Assembly: GCA_045616445.1 (NCBI GenBank)
Contig: JAZLGR010000003.1
Span: 198,286-262,285, forward strand
Source of the DNA: Fimousia sp045616445
GTDB lineage: Bacteria; Bacillota; Clostridia; Lachnospirales; Lachnospiraceae
Direction: 5' to 3'
Length of the DNA stretch: 64,000 nucleotides
The stretch's first letter is position 1, and each line of letters opens with the position of its first letter. Shown here piece after piece: positions 34,271 through 43,717 of the stretch. A program made the position numbers and the translations under genes. Under the pieces are notes generated by a model. The model was not told the origin of the DNA, ran no database searches, and saw only the letters and a list, made by a program, of their open reading frames with translations.

Positions 34271-34771
34271 ATGAGTATCATCATTGAGAATGAATACGAA
34301 GCAAAAACTTTAGAAGGTTATGAAGCCATTATTGAAGAAATTGTGGAAGCAGCCCTTGATTATGAGAAGTTTCCATACGAATGTCAGGTCAGCGTGACAT
34401 TGGTGGATAATGAAACCATTCACCAGATCAACAGGGAATATCGAGAAATCGACAGACCAACTGACGTATTAAGCTTCCCGGCATTGGAATATGATTTCGG
34501 TGGAGATTTTGAATGGTTAGACGAAGCAGGTGTTGAATTCTGCGATCCGGAATCCGGAGAGATCGTCCTCGGCGACATCATGATCTCCATGGATAAAGTA
34601 GAAGAACAGGCAGAAGAATTCGACCATAGCCAAAAGCGTGAGTTTGCATTCCTGATTGCCCACAGCATGTTACATCTCATGGGCTATGACCACATGGAAG
34701 ACGATGAACGTGTGGTTATGGAACAGAAGCAGGAAGAGATTCTTCAGTCCAAGGGCTACACACGCGACTAG
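34271..34771 (+). CDS. ybeY: rRNA maturation endoribonuclease YbeY
   Basis: A 166-residue UPF0054 metalloprotein involved in 16S rRNA 3' processing and ribosome quality control. The zinc site HxxxHxxGxDH is seen as HSMLHLMGYDH near residues 137-147, with the upstream family motif INREYREIDRPTDVLSFP. It follows phoH by 38 bp and precedes the flippase gene by 21 bp, all in one direction with a GGAG site before each. Confidence 0.95.
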   Translation: MSIIIENEYEAKTLEGYEAIIEEIVEAALDYEKFPYECQVSVTLVDNETIHQINREYREIDRPTDVLSFPALEYDFGGDFEWLDEAGVEFCDPESGEIVLGDIMISMDKVEEQAEEFDHSQKREFAFLIAHSMLHLMGYDHMEDDERVVMEQKQEEILQSKGYTRD

Positions 34772-34792
34772 ATCAACAACGAGGAGTTTATT

Positions 34793-36445
34793 ATGAGCAG
34801 TAAAAATAAAAACAGCGCAGGCAATGCCTTGATGCAGGGTGCCATCCTTGCAGCCGCATCCATCTTTTGTCGAATCATCGGACTCTTATATCGAAGTCCA
34901 TTACGTGAAATCATCGGCGATGATGGGAACGGATTTTACTCAATTGCATATAATATTTACACAATTATCCTGTTAATTGCATCCTTTTCCATCCCGCTTG
35001 CAGTATCCAAAGCAATTTCTGCAAGACTGGCAAAGGGAGAATATAAGAATGCGCAGCGAATCTTCCACGGCGCACTGGCCTATGCCTTTGTGGTTGGTGG
35101 ACTGGGATTTGTAATCTGCTATTTTGGCGCACCATATCTGGTAACCGATGGCGCAGTGCCGGCCCTTCGTATGTTAGCACCAGTAATCTTCTTCTCTGGA
35201 ATTTTAGGTGTATTACGAGGATATTTCCAGGGACACTCTACCATGGTGCCAACATCTATTTCACAGATTATCGAACAGATTCTCAATGCCTTCGTATCCG
35301 TTGGGGCAGCCTATCTTATGGTTCGCCACTTAAAGGCAACCACTGAATCCGAACAGCTTTACCGTGCATCCTTAGGTGCCAAGGGTTCTGCCATGGGTAC
35401 AGGTGCAGGTGTTTTGATCGGTCTTTTATTCTGTATGTTTGTGTACGCTGTATACAGACCTAGAATGAAGCGCTACGTCAGCCGTGATAAGACAAAACAT
35501 GTGGAATCCTACGGAAGCATTTTCAAAATTTTGATTTTGACCATTACACCGGTTATTTTTGCAACAGCGATCTACAACTGTTCTGCAAGTATTGACCAGT
35601 CCATCTTCCAGTTTATTTTGGGACACAAACACTATAAAGAACTGACCATGGCAACATTATATGGTATTTTCGGTACCCAGTTTAACGTGCTGATCAACGT
35701 ACCAGTTTCCATGGCATCCGCTTTATCCTCTGCTATCGTACCGAATATCTCTGGTAACTACGCAGTGGGGAACATGGAAGAACTGAACAAATCCATCACC
35801 AGCGCGATTAAGTTAAATATGCTTGTCATGATTCCTTGTGCAGTGGGCTTAACTGTTCTGGCTGATCCAATCATCCACTTATTATTCCCAACTGCTACCG
35901 CACTTGGTGGGAAATTATTAATGATGGGATCCATCACCGTTGTATTCTACGGCTTATCCACCTTAAGTAATGGTATCTTACAGGGACTTGGTAAGATGAA
36001 CGTACCAGTAAAAAATGCTGGAATCGCAGTCATCATTCAGGCAATCGTTTTAGTGCCATTATTATATTTTACAAATTTAGAAGCATACGCTCTGGTTATT
36101 GTTATGATCGTATTCTCCTTCGTCATGTGTATCTTAAACTCCAGAGCAATCACAAAGTATGCAGGCTATCAGCAGGAATATGCGAAGACATTCATTAAAC
36201 CATTCCTTGCAGCGATTGTGATGGGCGTGGCTACATTTGCCACATATTATGCAAGCCACTTAGTCACTGTGAAGGCAGGAAATTATGTTGGTAATGCCAT
36301 CTCCTGCGTAATTGCCATCGGCGTGGCAGTAGCCGTGTACGCAGTGGGTGTCATCAAGACCAATGCTGTGACAGAAGAAGAGCTTTACAGCATGCCGAAG
36401 GGAAGAAGCTTAGTCAGACTTTGCAAAAAAGTACATTTACTGTAA
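34793..36445 (+). CDS. SpoVB/MurJ-like polysaccharide flippase (MOP superfamily)
   Basis: A 550-residue integral membrane protein with about 14 hydrophobic helices. The N-terminal GAILAAASIFCRIIGLLYRSPL and GFYSIAYNIYTIILLIASFSIPLAVSKAIS are typical of the SpoVB/YtgP/YkvU branch of the MOP exporters, which flip lipid-linked cell-wall precursors. The substrate (lipid II or another glycolipid) cannot be decided from sequence. ATG 34793 follows GAGGAG by 6 nt. There is no spore gene nearby to support a specific sporulation role. Confidence 0.88.
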   Translation: MSSKNKNSAGNALMQGAILAAASIFCRIIGLLYRSPLREIIGDDGNGFYSIAYNIYTIILLIASFSIPLAVSKAISARLAKGEYKNAQRIFHGALAYAFVVGGLGFVICYFGAPYLVTDGAVPALRMLAPVIFFSGILGVLRGYFQGHSTMVPTSISQIIEQILNAFVSVGAAYLMVRHLKATTESEQLYRASLGAKGSAMGTGAGVLIGLLFCMFVYAVYRPRMKRYVSRDKTKHVESYGSIFKILILTITPVIFATAIYNCSASIDQSIFQFILGHKHYKELTMATLYGIFGTQFNVLINVPVSMASALSSAIVPNISGNYAVGNMEELNKSITSAIKLNMLVMIPCAVGLTVLADPIIHLLFPTATALGGKLLMMGSITVVFYGLSTLSNGILQGLGKMNVPVKNAGIAVIIQAIVLVPLLYFTNLEAYALVIVMIVFSFVMCILNSRAITKYAGYQQEYAKTFIKPFLAAIVMGVATFATYYASHLVTVKAGNYVGNAISCVIAIGVAVAVYAVGVIKTNAVTEEELYSMPKGRSLVRLCKKVHLL

Positions 36446-36562
36446 GTCTCGGGCTCATTCGGGAGAAGCATGGCTAAATCGCAGAAATCGCAAAAGAAAC
36501 AAAAACACATATTAATATAGAAGAAACGTAAAAAATAGGTAAAATTTCAAGGAGTAATTGAC

Positions 36563-37768
36563 ATGATTTATGACCTGATCATCGTAGGTGGTGGGGCTGC
36601 CGGCATGATGGCCGCCATCACAGCTGCCGAACAAGGACAAAAATCAATCATCATAGAGAAGATGCCAAGGCTTGGCAAGAAGCTGCTGGCCACAGGAAAC
36701 GGCAGATGCAATTTCACCAATTCCTATTTAGATGACGACTGCTACCGCGGTGGGAAGAAGGATTTCATCTTCACGGCGCTGGATCAGTTCACTTACGAGC
36801 AGACCGTGGAATTCTTTGAAGGATTGGGGATTGCCTGCGTAGAAAAGGATGGCTATTATTATCCAGCATCCAATCAGGCGGCAACCATTGCCGACGGCCT
36901 GATCTATAAGATTTCCAGTCTTCCGATCAAGGTGGAAACCGGGACCATCGTCAGATCCATTAAAAAGGACAAGCATTTTGTGGTGAATACCGACAAGGGT
37001 AGTGTCCACGGTAGGAATGTACTTGTAACCACAGGTGGCAAGGCCCAGGAGAAGCTTGGCAGCGACGGTGCAGGGTATGCCTTTGCCAAGGCATTTGGTC
37101 ATAAAATTGTGAGACCATTCCCAACATTAACGGCCCTTAAGGTGAAGGAACATCACTTAAAGAATGCCTCCGGCGTTCGTTGCCAGTGCAGAATGACGGT
37201 CACCGGCAGGGGAAGAAAATATCAGGAGCAGGGAGAATTGCAGATTACCAAGTATGGTATCTCCGGCGTTATGGTATTTCAGTTAAGCCGTTATGTCATC
37301 GAAGAGTTACTTCGTGGCGGCAAACCAAGGGTGACTTTGGATCTACTCCCTATGGAGGATGACATGGAGGCTTGTCATGACAAGATGATCACTCTTTGTG
37401 ATTACAAAACCGTGGGACAGTGGCTTGAAGGCTATCTCCCAGCAAAACTAGCAGCGGAAATCGTGAAACTTTCCGGTGTGAAACCAACGAAAAAAACAAC
37501 TGAACTCAATCAGGATGAATATAGAAGAATCTGGAATAATCTAAAGAAGCTGCCCCTCACCATCGACGGGTACAACGACTTTGACCAGGCCCAGGCTACC
37601 GCAGGTGGCGTATCCTTAAAACAGATTTCCCCATACACCATGGAATCCGAGCTGGTGGAAGGCTTATATTTTGCCGGTGAAGTGATGGATGTGGACGGAA
37701 CCTGTGGCGGTTACAACCTACAGTGGGCATGGACTTCCGGATATCTTGCAGGAAGGAGCATATTATGA
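36563..37768 (+). CDS. NAD(P)/FAD-dependent oxidoreductase (HI0933/BaiN-like)
   Basis: A 401-residue flavoprotein of the HI0933 family. It has the N-terminal FAD-binding GGGAAGMMAAITAAEQG dinucleotide fold, KLLATGNGRCNFTN (the family hallmark), VLVTTGGKAQEKLGSDGAGYAFAKAFGH, and the C-terminal FAD contact LYFAGEVMDVDGTCGGYNLQWAWTSGYLAG. Family members include BaiN of bile acid dehydroxylation, but most are uncharacterised, so no substrate is assigned. The last 4 bp overlap the next gene (ATGA). Confidence 0.88.
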   Translation: MIYDLIIVGGGAAGMMAAITAAEQGQKSIIIEKMPRLGKKLLATGNGRCNFTNSYLDDDCYRGGKKDFIFTALDQFTYEQTVEFFEGLGIACVEKDGYYYPASNQAATIADGLIYKISSLPIKVETGTIVRSIKKDKHFVVNTDKGSVHGRNVLVTTGGKAQEKLGSDGAGYAFAKAFGHKIVRPFPTLTALKVKEHHLKNASGVRCQCRMTVTGRGRKYQEQGELQITKYGISGVMVFQLSRYVIEELLRGGKPRVTLDLLPMEDDMEACHDKMITLCDYKTVGQWLEGYLPAKLAAEIVKLSGVKPTKKTTELNQDEYRRIWNNLKKLPLTIDGYNDFDQAQATAGGVSLKQISPYTMESELVEGLYFAGEVMDVDGTCGGYNLQWAWTSGYLAGRSIL

Positions 37769-39345
37769 TTCGTCTTTCACAGATAAAGCTTCCTGTGAAC
37801 CATAAAAAATCAGATATTGACAGAGTAATCATGAAAAAGCTGGGACTGAAGAAAGTTCCAGCTTATAAAATGGTAAAACAGTCCATCGACGCAAGAAAAA
37901 AGAATGACATTCAGGTAATCTACACTGTGGAACTGTCCCTGCCGAATGAAGCCAAGGTGGCGAAACGCTGTAAACAGGCAGCCATCGTGGCAAAAAAGGA
38001 GTATCAGCTTCCCCCATCCGGCGGGCAAATGTTACCGCATCCTCCGGTCATTGTTGGCATGGGGCCAGGTGGTCTCTTCTGTGCATATCAGCTTGCCAAG
38101 GCAGAGTATGCACCAATTGTCATAGAACGAGGAGAAGCAGTGGATGACCGTGCAGCGACGGTGGAACATTTTTGGAAAACTGGGGAACTCAACACCGAAT
38201 CCAACGTTCAGTTTGGGGAAGGCGGTGCAGGAACCTTCTCCGATGGAAAGTTGAACACCTTAGTCAAAGATAAATTCGCAAGGAATACTTATGTGCTGGA
38301 CACTTTTGTAAAGCATGGGGCACCAGAAGATATTTTGTATACAAACAAGCCACACATCGGCACCGATGAGCTTCGCGGTGTGGTGCGAAACATGCGGGAA
38401 GCCATTATAGAGATGGGCGGTCAGGTGCATTTTAACACCAAGCTGACCGATTTTGAGGTAAAGGATGGCGAGATTAGCAAAATTCAGATCAATGACAGCG
38501 ACTGGATGGACTGTGGGCCGGTGATTTTGGCCATTGGGCACAGCGCCAGGGATACATTTGCCATGCTCCACGAGAAAAAAGTGGTCATGGAACCAAAACC
38601 ATTCGCCATCGGGGTTCGTGTAGAGCATCCAAGAACCATGATTAACGAATCCCAGTACGGAGCAGGCTATCCGGAGAAGTTACTTCCGACAGCAGCCTAC
38701 AAGCTGACCGCCAAGGCCGCAAATGGCCGAAGCGTCTATTCCTTCTGCATGTGTCCAGGCGGATATGTGGTGAATGCCTCCTCGGAGGAGCAGCGTCTGG
38801 TGGTAAATGGCATGAGTAACCACGACCGAATGGCGGCCAATTCAAACTCCGCCATCATTGTCAATGTCACCCCAGAGGATTTTGGGTCTGAAGATGTGCT
38901 GGCCGGCGTGGAATTCCAGCGTAGATGGGAAGAAAGCGCTTACCGTGAAGGAAAAGGGCAGATTCCAGTCCAGCTTTTTAAAGATTTTGAGGCCGATGTT
39001 ACATCCACATCTTACGGTGATTTTAAGCCTTGTCAGAAGGGCGGACACGCCTTTGGCAACCTGAATAACTGTTTGCCTAAATACTGTGTGGATGCTATAA
39101 TAGATGGGCTGTATCAGTTTGAGAAGAAGATCAAGGGCTATGCAAGACCAGATACCATCTTAAGTGGGGTTGAGACGAGAACTTCATCGCCGGTTCGCAT
39201 CCTTCGTGGGGATGATTATACCAGTGAGATCACAAATCTCTATCCATGTGGGGAAGGTGCTGGATATGCTGGAGGAATCACTTCCGCAGCCATGGACGGC
39301 ATGAAGGTAGCCGAGGCTGTGATCAGACGATATAAACCAATGTGA
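37765..39345 (+). CDS. FAD-dependent oxidoreductase, large HI0933-like protein
   Basis: A 526-residue flavoprotein with an extra ~90-residue N-terminal domain (IRLSQIKLPVNHKKSDIDRV..., containing KRCKQAAIVAKKEY) before the FAD fold PPVIVGMGPGGLFCAYQLAKAEYAPIVIERG. The FGEGGAGTFSDGKLNT segment and the terminal GEGAGYAGGITSAAMDGMKVAEAV are characteristic of this uncharacterised conserved family. ATG 37765 overlaps the stop of the preceding flavoprotein and has AAGGAG upstream, giving translational coupling of two FAD enzymes. The substrate is unknown. Confidence 0.87.
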   Translation: MIRLSQIKLPVNHKKSDIDRVIMKKLGLKKVPAYKMVKQSIDARKKNDIQVIYTVELSLPNEAKVAKRCKQAAIVAKKEYQLPPSGGQMLPHPPVIVGMGPGGLFCAYQLAKAEYAPIVIERGEAVDDRAATVEHFWKTGELNTESNVQFGEGGAGTFSDGKLNTLVKDKFARNTYVLDTFVKHGAPEDILYTNKPHIGTDELRGVVRNMREAIIEMGGQVHFNTKLTDFEVKDGEISKIQINDSDWMDCGPVILAIGHSARDTFAMLHEKKVVMEPKPFAIGVRVEHPRTMINESQYGAGYPEKLLPTAAYKLTAKAANGRSVYSFCMCPGGYVVNASSEEQRLVVNGMSNHDRMAANSNSAIIVNVTPEDFGSEDVLAGVEFQRRWEESAYREGKGQIPVQLFKDFEADVTSTSYGDFKPCQKGGHAFGNLNNCLPKYCVDAIIDGLYQFEKKIKGYARPDTILSGVETRTSSPVRILRGDDYTSEITNLYPCGEGAGYAGGITSAAMDGMKVAEAVIRRYKPM

Positions 39346-39352
39346 GAGGATA

Positions 39353-40213
39353 ATGAAATTGGATAATTTAAGAGAAAGAATTAAAAATAAAAGCCGCGTG
39401 GTCATTAAGATCGGTTCTTCATCCATCATTCATGAAGCAACTGGTCAGTTGAATTTTGGCCGATTAGAAAAGCTGGTGCGCATCTTAACTGACATTCATA
39501 ACAGTGGCAAGGATGTGGTATTGGTAACCTCCGGTGCGGTAGGAGTAGGAATGAAGGCACTTGGCCTTACCAGAAAACCTAGAAGTATTACCATGAAACA
39601 GGCTTGTGCAGCCGTTGGGCAGGGTCGACTGATTGCAGTTTATCAGAAGCTTTTTTCTGAATACAATCAGGGCGCAGCACAGGTGCTTCTTACGAAAGAA
39701 ACCATGTTAAGTGATGTGAGAAGACGAAACGCCAAGAATACATTTGACAACTTATTCGACTTAGATATCATTCCGATCGTAAACGAGAATGATACCGTAT
39801 CCACAGAAGAAATCGAATTTGGTGATAACGATACCTTATCAGCTGTGGTTGCAGCGGTAGTTGGGGCAGACTTACTAATCCTGCTTTCCGATATCGACGG
39901 CATGTATACAGACGATCCAGGGAAGAATCCGGATGCTGAGCTGATCCCGGTCATCGAAGTCATCGACGAAAAGATAGAAACCATGGGCAAGGGTTCTAAT
40001 TCGCTCGTAGGAACCGGCGGTATGGCAACCAAGATTGCAGCAGCGAATATCGTAACGGATGCAGGTGCTGACATGGTCATCACCAATGCAGCAGATCTTG
40101 ATAACATCAGCCGTGTGTTACGTGGGGAAGAAGTAGGTACTTTATTCTTAGCACATAAGAGAACCAACTTTAAGCTCATGGAATATTTGGAAACGAAGAC
40201 TTATTTAAGATAG
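39353..40213 (+). CDS. proB: Glutamate 5-kinase
   Basis: A 286-residue amino-acid kinase fold enzyme that phosphorylates glutamate at the start of proline synthesis. Seen are VVIKIGSSSIIHE, VTSGAVGVGMKALGL, NENDTVSTEEIEFGDND and the DIDGMYTDDPGKNPDA ADP-site region. It ends after the kinase domain and lacks the C-terminal PUA domain found in the ~370-residue form. proA, its usual partner, is not next door. A DUF896 gene follows instead. GAGAGGAT precedes the ATG. Confidence 0.93.
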   Translation: MKLDNLRERIKNKSRVVIKIGSSSIIHEATGQLNFGRLEKLVRILTDIHNSGKDVVLVTSGAVGVGMKALGLTRKPRSITMKQACAAVGQGRLIAVYQKLFSEYNQGAAQVLLTKETMLSDVRRRNAKNTFDNLFDLDIIPIVNENDTVSTEEIEFGDNDTLSAVVAAVVGADLLILLSDIDGMYTDDPGKNPDAELIPVIEVIDEKIETMGKGSNSLVGTGGMATKIAAANIVTDAGADMVITNAADLDNISRVLRGEEVGTLFLAHKRTNFKLMEYLETKTYLR

Positions 40214-40261
40214 ATTCATACAGGGAATCGTAGTTTGGAAATAGATAGGAGTATTTGGAAG

Positions 40262-40513
40262 ATGGATGAAAAGAAAATCGCAAGAATCAACGAGCTTTAT
40301 CATAAATCCAAAGCGGAAGGCTTAACAGAAGCAGAAAAAGCAGAACAGCAGAAGCTTCGTGGGGAATATATCGCAGCAGTCAGAAACAATATCAGAGCGC
40401 AGCTTGACAATGCAGATATTCAGGAAGCAGATGGAAGAATCGTTCCACTAAAGAAAAAGCGTCTCATGAATCAGCGAAAGAATGCAGCAACAGCATTTCG
40501 CAATAAGAATTAG
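40262..40513 (+). CDS. DUF896 domain protein (YnzC family)
   Basis: An 83-residue small helical protein with the family pattern KIARINELYHKSKAEGLTEAEKAEQQKLR followed by EYIAAVRNNIRAQLDN. YnzC-type proteins are short two-helix cytoplasmic proteins of unknown function in Firmicutes. ATG 40262 is chosen: the family begins at this methionine and TAGGAG lies 11 nt upstream. The in-frame TTG at 40235 has no site. It is followed by a terminator. Confidence 0.88.
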   Translation: MDEKKIARINELYHKSKAEGLTEAEKAEQQKLRGEYIAAVRNNIRAQLDNADIQEADGRIVPLKKKRLMNQRKNAATAFRNKN

Positions 40514-40552
40514 CATGAATTAAGGCTGAATCATAGAATATGTCTATGGTAG

Positions 40553-40590
40553 AATAGGATTGTATGAAAATCAATACAATCCTATTTTTG
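40553..40590 (+). terminator. Rho-independent terminator after the DUF896 gene
   Basis: AATAGGATTGTAT and ATACAATCCTATT form a 13 bp stem followed by TTTG. Confidence 0.85.
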
Positions 40591-40660
40591 CTTGTATTAT
40601 AATTGCCTTTGGTATTATAATATTTTTTAAGTATATAATTAATTGTCAGCAGGCAAAGGG

Positions 40661-40693
40661 GCTAAAAAAATCGTGTGATTTTTTTAGCTTTTA
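40661..40693 (+). promoter_or_regulatory. Hairpin in the rnf leader
   Basis: GCTAAAAAAATC and GATTTTTTTAGC form a 12 bp perfect stem with a GTGT loop, followed by TTTTATT. TATAAT-type elements at about 40594-40635 lie upstream, so the hairpin would be in the transcribed leader of rnfC and could act as an attenuator. A perfect 14 bp palindrome, TTAGTTATAACTAA, follows at about 40710. Confidence 0.45.
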
Positions 40694-40789
40694 TTCGTTT
40701 GCAAAGAATTAGTTATAACTAACTAAAGCTAAGTATAAGTGTTGTAGCTTAAAATTATAACTTAATAACAGAAAGGAAGGTTATTACGA

Positions 40790-42115
40790 ATGGCATTGTT
40801 TACATTTAAAGGTGGTATTCATCCAGCTGATGGTAAAGAACTTGCAAAAGATCAGCCAATCAAAGAATACTTACCAAAAGGCGAATGTGTGTATCCAGTG
40901 AGCCAGCATATCGGTGCTCCAGCAAAGCCTATTGTAAAAAAAGGTGACCGCGTATTAGCAGGACAGTTAATCGCAGAAGCAGGTGGATTTGTTTCTGCCA
41001 ATATCTTTTCCTCCGTATCCGGTACCGTAACAAAAGTTGAACCACGCTTAACAGTCGCTGGTGCAATGGTAAATTCTATCGTAATCGACAACGACGGTAA
41101 ATTTGAAACCGTAGAATTTACAGCAAAACCTTACGCAGAAATGACAAGAGAGGAAGTCATTGGTGCAATCAAACAGGCTGGTATCATCGGTCTTGGTGGT
41201 GCAGGTTTCCCTACACACGTAAAATTATCTCCAAAAGATCCAGATGCAATCGACAGCATCATTGTGAATGCAGCTGAATGTGAACCTTATATCACAGCTG
41301 ACTACAGATGTATGTTAGAATGCCCAGAAAAGATGATTGACGGTTTAGAAATCATCCTCGACTTATTCCCTAAAGCAAAGGGTATCATCGGTGTGGAAGA
41401 TAACAAACCAGACGCAATCAAAAAATTAGAAGGATTAGTAGCAGGCAAGGATCGTATCTCCGTTGCTCCATTAAAGACAAAATACCCACAGGGTGCTGAA
41501 CGTTCTTTAATCTTTGCTACAACAGGAAGATCCATCAACTCTGCAATGCTTCCAGCAGATGCAGGCTGTATCGTAGACAACGTTGCTACATGTATGGCAA
41601 TCTCTGATGCAGTAAAACTTGGAAAACCATTATATGAAAGAGTAGTAACTGTATCTGGTGATGCAGTGAACCAGCCTGGCAACTTCTTAGTAAAATCCGG
41701 TACATGTGTTGCTGAATTAGTTGACGCAGCAGGCGGATTCAAGACTCAGCCAGAAAAGATCATTTCCGGTGGTCCTATGATGGGTATGGCTATGAGCTCT
41801 CTCAACGTACCAGCTCAGAAAGCATTCTCTTCTTTATTAACAATGACAAAAGACCCTGTAGCAGCTTCTCCAGTTAGCGCATGTATCCGTTGTGGACGTT
41901 GTGTATCCGCTTGTCCAGAATTCTTAATGCCTACAAAGCTTGCTCAGTTAGCAGATAACCATGAAATCGATCGTTTTGAAGAATTAAACGGTGCAGAATG
42001 CGTTCAGTGCGGATCCTGCTCTTACGTGTGTCCTGCAAAACGTCCTTTAGCTCAGTCTATGGCAACTGGTAGAAGACAGGTGCTCGCAAACAGACGTGCA
42101 AGAGCTGCAAAATAA
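40790..42115 (+). CDS. rnfC: Rnf complex subunit C
   Basis: A 441-residue NADH-binding subunit of the ferredoxin:NAD+ oxidoreductase, peripheral on the cytoplasmic side. The first half has the barrel-sandwich region (HIGAPAKPIVKKGDRVLAGQ), then the flavin/NADH fold GLGGAGFPTHVKL and AAECEPYITADYR. Two 4Fe-4S sites follow, CIRCGRCVSACP and CVQCGSCSYVCP. It is the first gene of rnfCDGEAB, which here is complete and in the clostridial order. AAAGGAAGG precedes the ATG. Confidence 0.96.
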   Translation: MALFTFKGGIHPADGKELAKDQPIKEYLPKGECVYPVSQHIGAPAKPIVKKGDRVLAGQLIAEAGGFVSANIFSSVSGTVTKVEPRLTVAGAMVNSIVIDNDGKFETVEFTAKPYAEMTREEVIGAIKQAGIIGLGGAGFPTHVKLSPKDPDAIDSIIVNAAECEPYITADYRCMLECPEKMIDGLEIILDLFPKAKGIIGVEDNKPDAIKKLEGLVAGKDRISVAPLKTKYPQGAERSLIFATTGRSINSAMLPADAGCIVDNVATCMAISDAVKLGKPLYERVVTVSGDAVNQPGNFLVKSGTCVAELVDAAGGFKTQPEKIISGGPMMGMAMSSLNVPAQKAFSSLLTMTKDPVAASPVSACIRCGRCVSACPEFLMPTKLAQLADNHEIDRFEELNGAECVQCGSCSYVCPAKRPLAQSMATGRRQVLANRRARAAK

Positions 42116-42130
42116 TAGTGAGGTGTAAAT

Positions 42131-43105
42131 ATGGAACAGTTATTTAAAGTGTCTTCAAACCCTCATGTTAGGGACAAAGTTACGACACACAGCATTATGC
42201 TCGATGTAATCCTTGCACTCATTCCGGCTACATTAGTTGGTTTCGTTGTATTTGGATTACCTGCTGTTATCACAACAGTTTTATCTATCGCTACATGTGT
42301 GATTGCTGAATATGCTTGGCAGCACTTCATGGGCAAACCAGTAACAATTAATGACTTCTCCGCATTACTGACTGGTTTATTACTTGCTTTAAACTTACCA
42401 GCTGGATGTTCCTGGTATATTCCAGTACTTGGTGGTTTATTCGCAATCATCGTTGTTAAACAGGTATTTGGTGGTTTAGGTCAGAACTTCATGAACCCAG
42501 CTCTCGGTGCTCGTTGTTTCTTACTTCTTTCCTTCACAGGCAAGATGACAACATTCCTTGCACCAGCTGCAAAAAGAACTGCAGATGCCATGACAATGGC
42601 TACTCCTCTTGGAGTATTAAAAGAAGGCGGTTACGAAGCTTTAACACAGGCTTTCACAGTAAAAGAATTATTCATTGGTACAATTCCAGGAACAATCGGT
42701 GAAGTTTCCGCAATCGCATTAATCCTCGGTGGTGCTTACTTAGTATGGAAGAAAGTTATTTCTATCCGTATCCCAGCTGCTTATATCATCACATTTGCAG
42801 TATGCATCATCTTATTCGGTGGACATGGTCTTGATGTGAACTTTTTAGCTATGCACTTATTCGGTGGTGGTTTAATGTTAGGTTCCATCTTCATGGCTAC
42901 AGACTATGTTACATCCCCAATTACTGATAATGGTAAATTAGTATTTGGTTGCTGTGCTGGTTTATTAACAGCAATCTTCCGTCTCTTCGGTTCCGGAGCA
43001 GAAGGTGTTTCCTATGCAATCATCATCAGTAACTTATTAGTACCTCTTATTGAAAAATACACAATGCCAACAGCTTTTGGTATGGCAAAAAAAGGAGGTA
43101 AATAA
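42131..43105 (+). CDS. rnfD: Rnf complex subunit D
   Basis: A 324-residue membrane subunit with about eight to ten helices. The covalent-FMN threonine is expected in TMATPLGVLK, the RnfD/NqrB motif. FMNPALGARCFLL and the conserved N-terminal SSNPHVRDKVTTHSIMLDVI are also typical. It participates in the transmembrane electron path and Na+ or H+ translocation. It lies 15 bp downstream of rnfC and 2 bp upstream of rnfG. Confidence 0.96.
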   Translation: MEQLFKVSSNPHVRDKVTTHSIMLDVILALIPATLVGFVVFGLPAVITTVLSIATCVIAEYAWQHFMGKPVTINDFSALLTGLLLALNLPAGCSWYIPVLGGLFAIIVVKQVFGGLGQNFMNPALGARCFLLLSFTGKMTTFLAPAAKRTADAMTMATPLGVLKEGGYEALTQAFTVKELFIGTIPGTIGEVSAIALILGGAYLVWKKVISIRIPAAYIITFAVCIILFGGHGLDVNFLAMHLFGGGLMLGSIFMATDYVTSPITDNGKLVFGCCAGLLTAIFRLFGSGAEGVSYAIIISNLLVPLIEKYTMPTAFGMAKKGGK

Positions 43106-43107
43106 TT

Positions 43108-43716
43108 ATGGATAAAAGCTTAGTTATTGACGCTCTTAAGTTATTAGCAATTACTTTAGTTGCTGGTTTAGCATTAGGTTTTGTATATAACATTACAAAA
43201 GAACCAATCGAACAGCAGAAGTTACTCGCAAAACAGGCTGCTTATCAGGTAGTATTTGAAGGTGCAGAATCTTTTGAGAATGTTGACTTCACAGAAGACG
43301 AAATCGCAAAATTAACAGCTGACAATGGTATCGAAGGTGTTACAATCAACGAAATCATGGCTGCAAAAGATGCCTCCGGTGCAGATCTCGGTTTTGTATT
43401 TGACGTAACATCCTCCAAAGGTTACGGCGGAGATGTAGAATTAGCAGTTGGTATCCAGGCAGATGGCACAGTGAATGGTTATGACACATTATCCATTTCT
43501 GAAACAGCTGGTTTAGGTATGAACGCTACAAAGGATGATTTCAAAAACAACTACAAAGGCATCAAACCAGAAGGCCAGTTAGCAGTTGTAAAAGATGGTT
43601 CCGGCGCAGGCGATGACAACAAGATCGACGCAATCTCCGGTGCAACTATCACATCCCGTGCAGTAACAAGCTGTGTTAACACTTGTTTAGCTTATACAGT
43701 AGAAGGAGGTAAATAG
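43108..43716 (+). CDS. rnfG: Rnf complex subunit G
   Basis: A 202-residue subunit with one N-terminal membrane helix (LLAITLVAGLALGFVYNIT) and an extracytoplasmic FMN-binding domain. The flavinylation motif S/T-GAT is present in DAISGATITSRAV, where the threonine receives FMN by ApbE. An ApbE gene is not in the window. GAGGTAAATAATT precedes the ATG. Confidence 0.95.
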   Translation: MDKSLVIDALKLLAITLVAGLALGFVYNITKEPIEQQKLLAKQAAYQVVFEGAESFENVDFTEDEIAKLTADNGIEGVTINEIMAAKDASGADLGFVFDVTSSKGYGGDVELAVGIQADGTVNGYDTLSISETAGLGMNATKDDFKNNYKGIKPEGQLAVVKDGSGAGDDNKIDAISGATITSRAVTSCVNTCLAYTVEGGK

Positions 43717-43717
43717 G

